From contig NVQB01000001.1 in the NCBI GenBank assembly GCA_002319075.1, positions 5,332,001-5,396,000 on the forward strand: 64,000 bases of DNA. The letters are read 5' to 3'. Under the pieces are notes generated by a model that saw nothing but the letters and a program-made list of their open reading frames with translations, made no database searches and was not told the DNA's origin. This DNA comes from Sphingobacteriaceae bacterium. GTDB taxonomy: Bacteria > Bacteroidota > Bacteroidia > B-17B0 > Aurantibacillaceae. Shown here in pieces: positions 52,625-63,156 of the stretch. The position numbers were made by a program, and so were the translations under genes. Numbering within the stretch: position 1 is the first letter of the stretch; every line of letters starts with the position of its first letter.

Positions 52625-55600
52625 CTATGGTTTGGTTGAAGTTTTGAGATTGAATAAACAACCACTTCCTTCTCTACGAAGCTGTGCAAAAGAAAATATT
52701 GGAAAGGGTAAGATTTCTTTTTTTAAATATGCAGTAGGAATTTCTTCGGAAGTTATGACTACAGATTTTATGCAGTAGGCGAGGGGATTTATTAACAGAA
52801 CTTTTAGTTTATCTAGATTGCTTTTGAGCCACTGGTCGCGAATAACATGTTTTTGTAGCATTCCGGGCATACCATCCCTTCCAAGATATTTGTCCATTTC
52901 TGTTTTCATGGCATGTACAACTTTAGCATCAACGGTGTTTTTGCACTCTATAGAATAGATTATTGACTGTTTATGATCTATTGCCATGATATCAATATCC
53001 CCAATATCTATAGTGTTATTTAGCAATTCGCCAGGGCCAATTTTTACTTCATCGGGCTTCACGTCCAACTCTGAGTTAGAACTCAGCCATTCTGTTACTA
53101 GGTTTCGAAAGTGATGACCCTTTTTTGTGTTAATGGCCTTTACAAGTTTATCTAGTTCCCCACCAGATTGAACATGTAAAGATCCATTTAAAAGTAAAGC
53201 AAGTAGATTGTCAAACGCAGCAAATAGATGTCTATAACTCCAGTAATAAATAGTTCTGTTATTTCTGGTAAGTTTAGCGATTGGCCTTCGTATGAAGGAC
53301 AGCTCACGGTTGTAATGCCAGGGATAGGTATCTGAATTTAAAAATCCCTGAGGAGGGATACCAACCTTCCAACCCGAAATTAACGAGAGAGCTTTTAAAG
53401 CTGAGGAGATTTCCGCCGTAGACCAATTAGAATCTTTTAGAATTTCACTATAAAGATCCGATTCATCGGCGCATACTAATGTTGCATTTTTGGTACGAGT
53501 AAAATGCGCAAGAGTTGTAATAAAGTCGTTTAGTCGTAAAAATTCTATACCCCAATCTGCTTTAAATGCTTGATTAATTTCTTCAAGCTCAGGAGAAATA
53601 TCGATGGGTATTTTTGAATCCGGTATATCAAATAATTCCCCATAGGCTTCATTATGATGAAGTATTTCATTTTGAGACCGTGCTACGTTAAATGGATAGA
53701 GTTGGGAATTGATCGAAGGATAATCAACTTTTAATCTTCCGCATGGTAGTAACTCGATTGCAGGGTCATACAAGCCGAGATTTAGGCCATCAGATAAAGT
53801 GGCCCAAGCAATCATTTCGTTCATGAGAGCAATTAGTTGATCCATATCATCAACAGACGGTAGTTGATGACCTATGATCGGCTCACTGTCATAAGCTACA
53901 ATTAATTCAATTAAGCAACGTAGTCCAAGGGCCGTTCTAACACGCTCTTGTTCATTAACTATCAGTTTAAGTACTTCTTCAGAGTGCGAATCAAGACAAG
54001 CAATTCGAGCAGGAAGATCTAAACTACGGATGGCGCGTAATTGAACGCAAGCTTCATTATTACTCATAAGGATGAGAAGCAACGATTCGGGTTCATAACG
54101 CCTAAAGCTGTCTATTATTTTTTGATGGATAACTGTTGCTATTTTATAACTGAGTTTCTTTTTGTTTTCTGTGGTAGAAAGGTCACTGGGCTGAATAGTT
54201 ATTCCATAGTTACGGGTCAAAGATGTTTGAACACTTGATATATCGGCTTGCTGGATTTTTCGATACGGAGGTAAGAACCGTTTTTCCATCTGTAAGTTAT
54301 TTGCATTAGCTAACATACTTGACATTTTTGCTGGACCTTTCGGCATTATTATGTCAAGAACGTTAACGAGTTCGACATGTTTGTCTTCACTAATAATTGT
54401 CTTTAAAAAACTAAGCATTACATGACGCTCACCGTCGTTGTGAGGTTTTGCATACCAATGTGCCATCTCAAGTGGAATAGTCAGTGTTATTAGATTAGAG
54501 CTGACTTTAACAGGAATAACAATATTCACTAAATCGACTATAGGCACTTCATGAAGCCTTACCTCTTTTTCAAAACGGTTATCAATTATTAAATTAATAG
54601 TAATGGGATCTAGATTTGTAGATTCAAATAAATTTCTCAGCTGATTACTCAGCCTGTATGACCAAAAGGCTAGCATCTCTAATTGTGAGCTAACCAATTC
54701 TTGATTCAGTTTTTCTTTTTGATTGTTGACAAACCAAATTGGAACTATAAAATCTTCTAGTAGAATGTCCGGAGGATAATTATCCCATCCTTCCATATAA
54801 AAGGGAGCATAGGTACAATATTTGAACACAAACTTATATGTCATCTCTCCACCTACTAATTGAGGAGCAATGTGTTCTTCCCTATCAATAATAGATTTAT
54901 ATCTATATCTCGCTGATGAACCAGGAGGAATTACTAACAAACCTGGCTGCTCTTCTCCCTCAATCCATAAGGAGTAACCGTTAGTTTTATAAGCGAAAAA
55001 TACATCAAGCATACCGCCATTATGTAGTAAATCCATCTCTTCTGAGGCATGAGTATAGCTGCGAGCAAATTTCCATAGCAACAATGGATCGGGTTCTTCG
55101 CTCAACGCTATAAATTTGAACTCTGTTACTTTAAAATGAAGTACTAATACATCTTTAGAAGTAGACGGAACCGCATAGGATTCGGAAGGATATGCGTCTG
55201 AAATTATATAGACGGTAAGGATTAACTGTTCGGGTAAGTCAAAAGTTTTAGAAAGATGATTTAAGACTTCAATTTGTCGCTTTTGCAATCTAGCACTATA
55301 TTCTACCAGTGGCTGTGGATGCTCTTGATAATTATCTTCCGCAATTTTGAGATCAACTCCCTTCTTAATAAAACAAAGATAAACTAGTTTATTAAGTTCT
55401 AATTTAAATACAGACTCTTGGAATAGATCTTGGTCAAAAGATGTAGGCAAGCCGATATCTATTAAAGGCCACTGCATTTTTCGTGCATACTCTTCAACTT
55501 GATTCATCTCAAAACTTTGGAAGAGATTTTGAAGTAAATCATAACAATTCTGGGTTTTGGCTTCCTGCCATATAAAATTTATAAGGCATTCAACTAGAGA

Positions 55601-56314
55601 AATTGGTTGAACCAAAATATACTCATCCTCTATTTTGATAAATGGCTTTTTGTTTAAAGGAGAATTGTATGGTAAATCCTGTAAAAGGCCTGTATCATTA
55701 AGGTTTGTAACAAAGATGTCGATAAGATCAACACTTATTTTCTGGTTAAGGAAATGTTCGGTAAGGTTTTGTTTACTAAAGGTAACTATACTTTTTAACT
55801 CTTGAAGTTGATCCTCTAGTGGAAAATTTAACGGTTTTTTCAATACTTTTTCAAAGTAATTATAGGAAAAACCAGTCTTTTCAGAGACTAATCGTGATAT
55901 GCCAAGAATTAGCATTGCTGAATTGTAAATATTGTCTCTGTATGATTTAGGAAAGCTCTTGTCCTTATCATATATAAAAATCGTCTGAAGCAACAAGTTC
56001 AGAATGCTAGTACCACTGTACGTAATACCTGGAAAAACGGTATAATTTTCACTAAAAAACATAACGTTTTCCGTGAAAAGATTTATTGGGTAATCTTCCC
56101 ATTCCGACTCTGCATATTCTCTAGCGGTTATTTCTTGAAACTTAGATATTGGAACCTTGTTTGAAAAGGAATTAAGATTAGTAACAGTAACTCGAGCGAG
56201 AGATTCTAGTCTAACTTTTTTGCCATGATTTTGTGGCAATAATTGCATTGCCCCAATGATTTTCAATAATTCTGAACTATTGTAAATTTGGGCAAATTGA
56301 GTGTATTCGGTCAT
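52625..56314 (-). CDS. Very large protein with carboxy-terminal PD-(D/E)xK-like nuclease domain
   Basis: A 1229-residue protein. Most of it is not recognised. Near residues 1100-1125, DIGDIDIMAID...IYSIECKN has the D...E-x-K spacing of restriction-type nucleases. The long amino-terminal part may be a sensor or scaffold. It heads a unit with the Rx4H protein and the helicase. A defence role is inferred from context and the nuclease motif. Confidence 0.62.
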   Translation of the reverse strand: MTEYTQFAQIYNSSELLKIIGAMQLLPQNHGKKVRLESLARVTVTNLNSFSNKVPISKFQEITAREYAESEWEDYPINLFTENVMFFSENYTVFPGITYSGTSILNLLLQTIFIYDKDKSFPKSYRDNIYNSAMLILGISRLVSEKTGFSYNYFEKVLKKPLNFPLEDQLQELKSIVTFSKQNLTEHFLNQKISVDLIDIFVTNLNDTGLLQDLPYNSPLNKKPFIKIEDEYILVQPISLVECLINFIWQEAKTQNCYDLLQNLFQSFEMNQVEEYARKMQWPLIDIGLPTSFDQDLFQESVFKLELNKLVYLCFIKKGVDLKIAEDNYQEHPQPLVEYSARLQKRQIEVLNHLSKTFDLPEQLILTVYIISDAYPSESYAVPSTSKDVLVLHFKVTEFKFIALSEEPDPLLLWKFARSYTHASEEMDLLHNGGMLDVFFAYKTNGYSLWIEGEEQPGLLVIPPGSSARYRYKSIIDREEHIAPQLVGGEMTYKFVFKYCTYAPFYMEGWDNYPPDILLEDFIVPIWFVNNQKEKLNQELVSSQLEMLAFWSYRLSNQLRNLFESTNLDPITINLIIDNRFEKEVRLHEVPIVDLVNIVIPVKVSSNLITLTIPLEMAHWYAKPHNDGERHVMLSFLKTIISEDKHVELVNVLDIIMPKGPAKMSSMLANANNLQMEKRFLPPYRKIQQADISSVQTSLTRNYGITIQPSDLSTTENKKKLSYKIATVIHQKIIDSFRRYEPESLLLILMSNNEACVQLRAIRSLDLPARIACLDSHSEEVLKLIVNEQERVRTALGLRCLIELIVAYDSEPIIGHQLPSVDDMDQLIALMNEMIAWATLSDGLNLGLYDPAIELLPCGRLKVDYPSINSQLYPFNVARSQNEILHHNEAYGELFDIPDSKIPIDISPELEEINQAFKADWGIEFLRLNDFITTLAHFTRTKNATLVCADESDLYSEILKDSNWSTAEISSALKALSLISGWKVGIPPQGFLNSDTYPWHYNRELSFIRRPIAKLTRNNRTIYYWSYRHLFAAFDNLLALLLNGSLHVQSGGELDKLVKAINTKKGHHFRNLVTEWLSSNSELDVKPDEVKIGPGELLNNTIDIGDIDIMAIDHKQSIIYSIECKNTVDAKVVHAMKTEMDKYLGRDGMPGMLQKHVIRDQWLKSNLDKLKVLLINPLAYCIKSVVITSEEIPTAYLKKEILPFPIFSFAQLRREGSGCLFNLKTSTKP

Positions 56315-56406
56315 GGCAAATACTTTATCAGATTAATTTCTATTTTGATTAAAGATAAATAAGTTTTGAAGATTAAAATGCAAGCGTAAATTTAAAAATG
56401 AAGTAG

Positions 56407-56432
56407 AAAAAGGGCGGTAAACCGTCCTTTTT
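56407..56432 (-). terminator. GGCGGTAAACCG-type terminator (copy 2)
   Basis: GGGCGGT-AA-ACCGTCC followed by T-runs on both strands, after the STAND NTPase gene. A further hairpin GCGCC-TTTTTA-GGCGTT follows at once. Confidence 0.7.
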
Positions 56433-56497
56433 GCGCCTTTTTAGGCGTTATTTCAAATTTTAAGGAATTATACAGTTAGAGAATTGATATCATCAAC

Positions 56498-59400
56498 CTA
56501 ACGTAAATTGATGCTTTTCAGGCGATGATTCATAAAATCAACCACATCTTGTTTCGAAATATCTCCTGTCCCTAAACAACCTTCGATACATTCATCAAAA
56601 ACTTCTATTTCTTCAACAGTCAGGTTTGATTTGGCAGCGCTATACATGCCTTCGATCTCTGAACGATACTGTTTATTTATTTCCGACAGCCAAGTTGATT
56701 CAATATCGCTATCTGTATCCAAGTTCTCTCTGTAGTCTAAAAACTTACCAAGCAACTGCATTATTTTAAAAAAGGCCTCGTCTTTAATATTCTCAATGTT
56801 TTTTTGAACTTCAACACCCGGCAACGAAGAAATTTTAAGATTGTCGGCAAACAAAGGCAACGGATTGTCTATTTCCTCTTTATCGAACTCACCAGTTTCA
56901 ATGGACTTTCTGATCACACTGAAATAATCTTTAGTAACCCTTATACCGCAGACTGCCTTGCCTTGCGATATGAAAACAAAAGTAAAAAAGTTAATCTCCG
57001 TCTTATCAAAATCCAGCATTTTGTTTACTAGTATTGTAAAATCCTCACTAAGATCAGTTAGATTCGCTCCTTCAATGCCTATTTCAGCATATTTCAGGTT
57101 TTCATTCTTAATAATTTTATCAGGAAGCATAAGTGTTAGCCCATCATGGGCACCACCCTTTATTATTGAGTGTAGTTGCTCTAATTTTTGCTTTTCAGTA
57201 TTCTCATACCAGCGTTCAATGTCAGTTTTTATAACAAAAATTCGCCCTGGGTTTTTAGCGTTAATCATGTGAACATAAAACAATACTGTTTTTAGTAAAC
57301 GGCTATACCAGGTTAATTCTAAGCTACATAATTCATCGGTTGGATAATAGTCAAATGTTTCCTGGGTAATTTTATTATACGCTTGTTGCATTGCCCGAAG
57401 CTTGTATTCAACAGCATCCAGATTAATTACTGCAAGGTTTCTGTCGTTATTTCCCTTTGGAGCAACAATATTCACCATTTGATTCCTAAAATTCGTTAGC
57501 GATGTACACCAGCTTTTTATCGTTTCCTCTTCTGTTTTGTATTTATCTTTTTCAATGTAATCCTTATTATATTTAGGTAGCTTTTTACTTGAGTTAATAC
57601 TTTTCAGCAGCTTGTCGGCTGGGCTAGCCCATTCTTGCGCAGCACTTTTAATTCTAGCCTGGTTTTGCTCCAGGTACGCTTCAAATAACCTAACACACTT
57701 TTTTGCAAATTCAATTCCTGCCTGCCTTATTTCAATATACTGCATTTGCCATTCATATAACGAACCTACGCGGTAGTTAGCTACAAGAGCACCGTGCCAA
57801 ATCTGGTTAATATGTACATCAAACTTGTCTTCAAGGTTAGCTTTCGAAATTTGCTTTACTGAGTCCTGAATAACCACATCAAAAATCTGCTGGTACGGAA
57901 AAGGCAGCACTATGGCTTTTGAACAGTAGCGATCATAATCCGGCAAAAAACTGCTCAAAGCATCTATGCGTTTCATACTTTGATGGTTCGCTTTCCCAGT
58001 ATCCGCGCCTAAAAAATATTTAATGTGAATATCACCTCCATCTTCCTCAACAGCCAACGTATCTGTATGTTTCTTAAGCAACGAAATTATTTCCTTTTTA
58101 TTTTTTATTGTAAACTGTTTATATTTTACAGGAAATGCGACTTGATAATAGCCGAACAATTCAGCAGCCTCATCAAGCTCTTGCTTTCTTAGAACGTTTA
58201 ATAGTATGTCGTCATTAACATTCACTAATACTGGTACTTCAATATTCAAGCACTTATACCACCTCGCTAAAAAATCTAATCCTTTAAAAGAATGCGGATT
58301 ATCGATTGGCTTTATCTTTAAAGACAATTTTTTAAGGAAAATAAAAAGATCGGTTTTAGAGGCATCATATGGGCTAAGGCCATCCAGCAGGCCAATTACT
58401 TCGTCATAATTACTGTTATTATTATCAATTTCTTTCAATCGCCTCAACATATTTAATTTTGTATAAGGGAGCGTATCAAAAATAAATACCTCTAACGCAG
58501 CAGGGATGTTAGTAGCAACACGGTCAAAAGTTGATCGATTGGCAAGCCAGAATTTTTCTGCTTCATATTTCATAAGGCCATCCAATGCGCGAACCAAATT
58601 AGGTACTTCTTTTGTTGCCAAAGCTGTAGCAACTTCCTTGTAAATCTCGTCCTTTTCTGAAGCAGAAATTAACGAAGGAACGGCTTTAAAAAATTCGAAA
58701 ATATATTCCGAATTAATGATAGAGAATAGCTGCAACAAAGTTTCGGAAACCTGTATCGAGCTATGTAGTATATCCACTAAATGCCGGGATCGTATAGGGT
58801 GAAGCCCTTCCACATATTTTTCATTAAACCGGATATAGTATTCCTGTTCTAATTGTCGGTAAACTTCATTTCTATCCGTATCAAACCTTACGGTATTGAT
58901 AATATGCTGAGTGATTCGGTTTGTTTCAAGTTTAATATCCATTATATCCGCAAGAGCAATTAACCGAAGTATTTCTGCCTTGGCCGCGCCGCTGTTTTCA
59001 TTAGCAAGTTGTTTCACCTGTTCCTGAAGCCGCTCGGCTAGCATCTGGCCTCGTGTTAGCAAATACACATATTCTATCAACAGTCCTTTGGCTTCAACCT
59101 TTTCCCACGCTTCCTGCCATCCGTTGTTATCGGCGCTAATTTTGCCCTTTTCCTTTAATTGCAAATAAATTTCACGGGCTTCCTGTTGGGATAATTTAAT
59201 TTGCACCGGCTTTATTTTGATTTTCGAATGATCGTAGCCATACCGCACCCAATCTTCTTCGCGTGCAGTGATTAAAAATTTCACTGGACGTTCCTTTAAC
59301 CTTTCAGCAAGTATGCCCCAGCCTTCAACCATGTGGCCTAAACCATCAATTACAATCAGTGGTATTTGGCCAATATAAATTCTCGATTCTATCAGATCGT

Positions 59401-60445
59401 AGATCTGTGAGGCTTGATCCCAATCTTTGCAATAATTTAATTGAAAGATCGTATAGCCCTCTGTAAGCAAACTATAACTGGCTTGCCAAGCTAGAGTAGA
59501 TTTGCCCTGCCCGCTGGAGGCGCGTATAACTGTTACGTCAAAACCTGTGGCGCTTTCCTGGATTTCCTTTTCCCACAAGGGTCTTTTGACAGGCAGGTTG
59601 TTTGCAATATGAATCGGTTTTGCCGCCTTGCCATCAAAATAATCCATTATATCCGTAGATTCTGTCATCTCGAAATTTACTGGTAACAGCCAGCTATTTT
59701 GAATAGCAGGATTAACAGGAGCCTTGGAAAACGATTCGGTTGTTAATACAATCAACTCATCAACATTCTTTTTACTGATTGTAGATCTGTTTTTGGACCA
59801 TTGAAAGACACTATTAAAAAGCGCATTAAAATATTGTTTTTCTGTCCCTACATTAAGGCAATACTTCTTCGCCAATAGCTTGAGGCAATTATTTAACAGA
59901 TCAATTTCGTTGGTTTTTTCAATCGTGATTGCTGCAATAAAAGCCGGAAAGTCAATTCCTAAAACATCAAAACCATTTTCTTTGAACCTATTTTTCCAGT
60001 ATTCTAAGGTTTCGTTTGAATAATTACGATTAAAAAGACCACGCAATTTTCCCTCGGTAAAAGCGGAATTATGAACTAGCTTAAATTTGGCCGCAGGATC
60101 AATTTTATATGCTTCAAGAAAATTTTGAAGTACTTTCATTTCCCAAAAGGCACTCGCGCCAATTATGTTTTTAGAAGTCTTAAGCTGCACATACTCTGTG
60201 GTATCTATCTCACCCAAAAAGTCGATATCCTCAATGCCTTCAAGGCGTATTTGGTGGCTTTCTTTGTCCAGCATTGTAAGAATAAGAAAACAGGAATACA
60301 AGAGCTGAAATTCCACGCCCCTGATATTGTTAGCACCACCGGTTCTCCTATTAACCAACACTTCCAAACCAGTAATTTTACCGTCTTTTACAGCGGCAGC
60401 CTGGGTTAGCTTTGTTTTTGGTTTATTATTCTTTGTCTTACTCAT
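56498..60445 (-). CDS. Avs-like STAND NTPase with Cap4/DUF4297-type nuclease domain
   Basis: A 1315-residue protein. The amino terminus (about 35-110) matches Cap4/DUF4297-type dsDNA nucleases: GGANNIRGVEFQLLY, LEGIEDIDFLGEI and EYVQLKT (the D...Q-x-K active site). A P-loop NTPase domain follows: Walker A ASSGQGKST at about 309-317, Walker B PLIVIDGLGHM near 365, and FLITAREEDW. The rest (about 500-1315) is helical, as in STAND sensors. This architecture is that of antiviral Avs-type proteins that detect phage proteins and then degrade DNA. It stands alone between terminators, as expected for a single-gene system. Confidence 0.78.
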   Translation of the reverse strand: MSKTKNNKPKTKLTQAAAVKDGKITGLEVLVNRRTGGANNIRGVEFQLLYSCFLILTMLDKESHQIRLEGIEDIDFLGEIDTTEYVQLKTSKNIIGASAFWEMKVLQNFLEAYKIDPAAKFKLVHNSAFTEGKLRGLFNRNYSNETLEYWKNRFKENGFDVLGIDFPAFIAAITIEKTNEIDLLNNCLKLLAKKYCLNVGTEKQYFNALFNSVFQWSKNRSTISKKNVDELIVLTTESFSKAPVNPAIQNSWLLPVNFEMTESTDIMDYFDGKAAKPIHIANNLPVKRPLWEKEIQESATGFDVTVIRASSGQGKSTLAWQASYSLLTEGYTIFQLNYCKDWDQASQIYDLIESRIYIGQIPLIVIDGLGHMVEGWGILAERLKERPVKFLITAREEDWVRYGYDHSKIKIKPVQIKLSQQEAREIYLQLKEKGKISADNNGWQEAWEKVEAKGLLIEYVYLLTRGQMLAERLQEQVKQLANENSGAAKAEILRLIALADIMDIKLETNRITQHIINTVRFDTDRNEVYRQLEQEYYIRFNEKYVEGLHPIRSRHLVDILHSSIQVSETLLQLFSIINSEYIFEFFKAVPSLISASEKDEIYKEVATALATKEVPNLVRALDGLMKYEAEKFWLANRSTFDRVATNIPAALEVFIFDTLPYTKLNMLRRLKEIDNNNSNYDEVIGLLDGLSPYDASKTDLFIFLKKLSLKIKPIDNPHSFKGLDFLARWYKCLNIEVPVLVNVNDDILLNVLRKQELDEAAELFGYYQVAFPVKYKQFTIKNKKEIISLLKKHTDTLAVEEDGGDIHIKYFLGADTGKANHQSMKRIDALSSFLPDYDRYCSKAIVLPFPYQQIFDVVIQDSVKQISKANLEDKFDVHINQIWHGALVANYRVGSLYEWQMQYIEIRQAGIEFAKKCVRLFEAYLEQNQARIKSAAQEWASPADKLLKSINSSKKLPKYNKDYIEKDKYKTEEETIKSWCTSLTNFRNQMVNIVAPKGNNDRNLAVINLDAVEYKLRAMQQAYNKITQETFDYYPTDELCSLELTWYSRLLKTVLFYVHMINAKNPGRIFVIKTDIERWYENTEKQKLEQLHSIIKGGAHDGLTLMLPDKIIKNENLKYAEIGIEGANLTDLSEDFTILVNKMLDFDKTEINFFTFVFISQGKAVCGIRVTKDYFSVIRKSIETGEFDKEEIDNPLPLFADNLKISSLPGVEVQKNIENIKDEAFFKIMQLLGKFLDYRENLDTDSDIESTWLSEINKQYRSEIEGMYSAAKSNLTVEEIEVFDECIEGCLGTGDISKQDVVDFMNHRLKSINLR

Positions 60446-60613
60446 GCATTCTACACTTTATTTATAAAGATAAATGTAGGGGTAATATACGGTTGCTATA
60501 AATTATAGAATATGGAGGCTAAATATGAACAGTTTTTTCTGTTTAAAACCCTGTTAACACCTTTCCACCTTCTATTGTCGCTAATTTCGAAAATTCTTTA
60601 TCTTTAGGCTGCC

Positions 60614-61477
60614 ATGAAAACCACTATTCCCAACCTTCCAGCGCACAAACAGGCCGAAATAAAGACCATTGTTGCGGCCTTGATCCCAAGGTTTTCCGAG
60701 ATTGAAATGATCATTTTATTTGGTTCGTATGCGCGCGGCACCTGGGTGGAAGATAAGTACATGGAGAAAGGTAATACTTACGAATATAAAAGCGATTACG
60801 ATTTGCTAATTATCCTGAGTAAAAACGGACATGCTAATAGCGACAGTGTTACTTCAGGCATTAGCACCAGGTTAAACGAATTAAAATTGGATACTCCAGT
60901 GCATCCTATTTATCATGGGATGGAATTTGTAAATAACGAACTACGCGAAGGCTCTTATTTTTTTGGCGATATTAAGAAAGAAGGAATCCTGCTATTTACA
61001 ACGAACCGTTATCAACTAGCCAATAAACGCGAAATGAGCCCGGCCGAAGTGCAGGTAAAAGCACAACGCGATTTTGATAATTGGTTTGAGAGTGCGAATG
61101 GATTTTATGGAATGTATCAACATGCCGTGAGTGTTGATCAAATAAAAATTGCTGCCTTCCAATTGCATCAAGCTACTGAACGCTACTACGGCGCTATTCA
61201 ACTAGTATTTACAGGGTACAAGCCAAAAACACATAACATAGAAGAACTCGGCAACCTTGCCAAAGCCTGTAATATGGAGTTCGGCAAAGCCTTTCCGCAG
61301 GCATCACCTCAAGAGCGCCAACGCTTTGAACTTCTTAAAAAGGCTTACGTAGATGCCCGCTACAATATGGATTATACGATCAGCAAAGAAGATCTGGATT
61401 ACTTAAGTGAACGCGTGCAAGTACTACGCAAAATGACAGAGGAGATTTGCAGGGGAAAGATTTCTAGCTTTATTTAA
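60614..61477 (+). CDS. Nucleotidyltransferase fused to HEPN domain
   Basis: A 287-residue fusion. Residues about 28-115 form a minimal nucleotidyltransferase (LFGSYARGTWVED, KSDYDLLIIL). Residues about 150-285 form a HEPN domain (IKIAAFQLHQATERYYGAIQ, THNIEELG). In MNT-HEPN pairs the nucleotidyltransferase silences a HEPN RNase by AMPylation; here both are one polypeptide. It is divergent from the STAND gene by 168 bp and convergent to the nuclease-like gene. Confidence 0.8.
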   Translation: MKTTIPNLPAHKQAEIKTIVAALIPRFSEIEMIILFGSYARGTWVEDKYMEKGNTYEYKSDYDLLIILSKNGHANSDSVTSGISTRLNELKLDTPVHPIYHGMEFVNNELREGSYFFGDIKKEGILLFTTNRYQLANKREMSPAEVQVKAQRDFDNWFESANGFYGMYQHAVSVDQIKIAAFQLHQATERYYGAIQLVFTGYKPKTHNIEELGNLAKACNMEFGKAFPQASPQERQRFELLKKAYVDARYNMDYTISKEDLDYLSERVQVLRKMTEEICRGKISSFI

Positions 61478-61492
61478 TGACCGTTTTTTTAG

Positions 61493-62476
61493 TTATAGCA
61501 TTAATAGATCATCAAGCCCTATAAATACAGGCTCATTATTTTCCCAGCTGTAGTATAAAACACTTATCCCGAGAGAAGCAAATCTCCTTGCCACAGGCAT
61601 GCTTAATCTATCAGGTAATACAGCAACCAGTTTAACGGGATTTCTAATTGGGATGCTATAAAGCAACAGTTGTCCCACAGCCTGGTAAAGACATTGCGTT
61701 GAAGAGCTTGTTTTAACTTCAAATAGAGTTGAAATTCGTGATCTGTGATGAATAAATAAATCACGATTTCTATCGTTTGACGCATTAAGGCCTCTTCTTT
61801 CTAGCTCATCATGCAATGCATTTACTACAATACCATGAGTTCTTGTAATTGTGCGCGGATCGTTACTTTCCGTGACGGTACTTCCAGAGCGTTCATCAGT
61901 ATATTTAAAGTTTCCTAGGTATCCAAAATCAGTTTCTATTTGTTCTTGGTTAAGATTTTTTACCCTATAAATTTCGCGGATGAAGTTCGAGACCTGTTCA
62001 GGGAAATGAGGTGAATTCAATTCACCAACGAGGCAATAGTCTACTTCTTTATCGTCATGAATAGCTTTTATAGGATCTCCTCTGAAATTTGAAAGGAAGA
62101 AATTTTTGCCTATACCCTTTTTTCCACCACCAATGGTGCCAGTGTGGAGAATCAATATTTTACCTTCGTTGTCAACCGCAAATGCACCTGCAACTCGTTT
62201 GCTACCTTCATAGTCAAAATTGATCTCACCATTCAATGAATTGCTTCTGCCTTGTTTAGGTCTACCTATTCCGAAGCCATTCCAATATTTACTTTCTTGT
62301 TCCTGAACGCATACCCAAATATCTAGTTCTTGTGAATATTGTACAGTAGTATCCATACTACCACCTGGAAATCCCACACGGCAGCGAATTCGTTCAGTGA
62401 AAAACGCATTTAATTTTTTGTGAAAAAGTTTGTGGAGCTTTTTTATCTCTTGCTCATCTGTGATTACTATAGACAT
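61493..62476 (-). CDS. Putative PD-(D/E)xK-type nuclease
   Basis: A 327-residue protein. The amino part (GIGRPKQGRSNSLNGEINF) recalls restriction-enzyme-like recognition domains. A nuclease motif appears near residues 245-262 (RDLFIHHRS...TLFEVKTSS: E-V-K), followed by a conserved Gln helix (YQAVGQLLLYS). It is the last gene of a unit with the DUF2971 protein; their ends are 2 bp apart. A restriction-like defence role is inferred. Confidence 0.6.
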   Translation of the reverse strand: MSIVITDEQEIKKLHKLFHKKLNAFFTERIRCRVGFPGGSMDTTVQYSQELDIWVCVQEQESKYWNGFGIGRPKQGRSNSLNGEINFDYEGSKRVAGAFAVDNEGKILILHTGTIGGGKKGIGKNFFLSNFRGDPIKAIHDDKEVDYCLVGELNSPHFPEQVSNFIREIYRVKNLNQEQIETDFGYLGNFKYTDERSGSTVTESNDPRTITRTHGIVVNALHDELERRGLNASNDRNRDLFIHHRSRISTLFEVKTSSSTQCLYQAVGQLLLYSIPIRNPVKLVAVLPDRLSMPVARRFASLGISVLYYSWENNEPVFIGLDDLLML

Positions 62477-62478
62477 AA

Positions 62479-63156
62479 CTAATCAATTTTAAAATGATTA
62501 ATCCACTTTGGATTTCCTAAAAGGGTTGAGTGCGAAATACGACCTTTAAATTCAGGAGCAAGATTCATCAACCCATCCTTTACGCTATTAAAAACGGGGT
62601 CGGGGAGTCTGCTGCTAAGAGTGATACGTCTAATGCAATTAATATCTAGTGGTACATCAAATGCTGGTTTTTGGTCTTCCTTTCCCAAAGCTATAATCCT
62701 GTATTCTCTTTCCGGCTCGAAAGGATCTCTTTTAAGATAAGGCAGTTGTTTAATATTCGAACCGTAGTCTGCAAGGTCGTTTATTTTCACATACTTCACT
62801 TTCCCGTGGCTTAAACTTTTTGTCTTATCAAGGCATTCGATTAGTTTCTTACGATCGAACTCTATACAACAACCACTGGTTCCGTTAGCAAAGGCAGTCC
62901 AATGATGAATGGTTTCTCTCCTGTCAGATAAACAAAGTGCATATATACTACCTGCTTTCTTTTTGTTTTTATATAGATCCATAGTAACCCTATCATTGTA
63001 ATCCTCCCAGAATGCAGGATTAAGCAAGGTTAATTTTTGCCTGGTAAGCATATCCATTAAAAATGGAATTGTAGTGAAGCGATTTAAGAAGTTGTCTTGA
63101 GATGTTGACATAGTGTTTTGTTGTAAATGTGTAAAAATAGATTTTAAGAACGACAA
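62479..63156 (-). CDS. DUF2971-family protein
   Basis: A 225-residue protein with the family signature HHWTAFANGTSGCCIEFD and YLKRDPFEPEREYRII. The Met at 63111 is an alternative start. DUF2971 proteins are frequent in defence neighbourhoods and have no proven activity. The gene lies between the nuclease-like and UDG-like genes. Confidence 0.75.
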   Translation of the reverse strand: MSFLKSIFTHLQQNTMSTSQDNFLNRFTTIPFLMDMLTRQKLTLLNPAFWEDYNDRVTMDLYKNKKKAGSIYALCLSDRRETIHHWTAFANGTSGCCIEFDRKKLIECLDKTKSLSHGKVKYVKINDLADYGSNIKQLPYLKRDPFEPEREYRIIALGKEDQKPAFDVPLDINCIRRITLSSRLPDPVFNSVKDGLMNLAPEFKGRISHSTLLGNPKWINHFKID

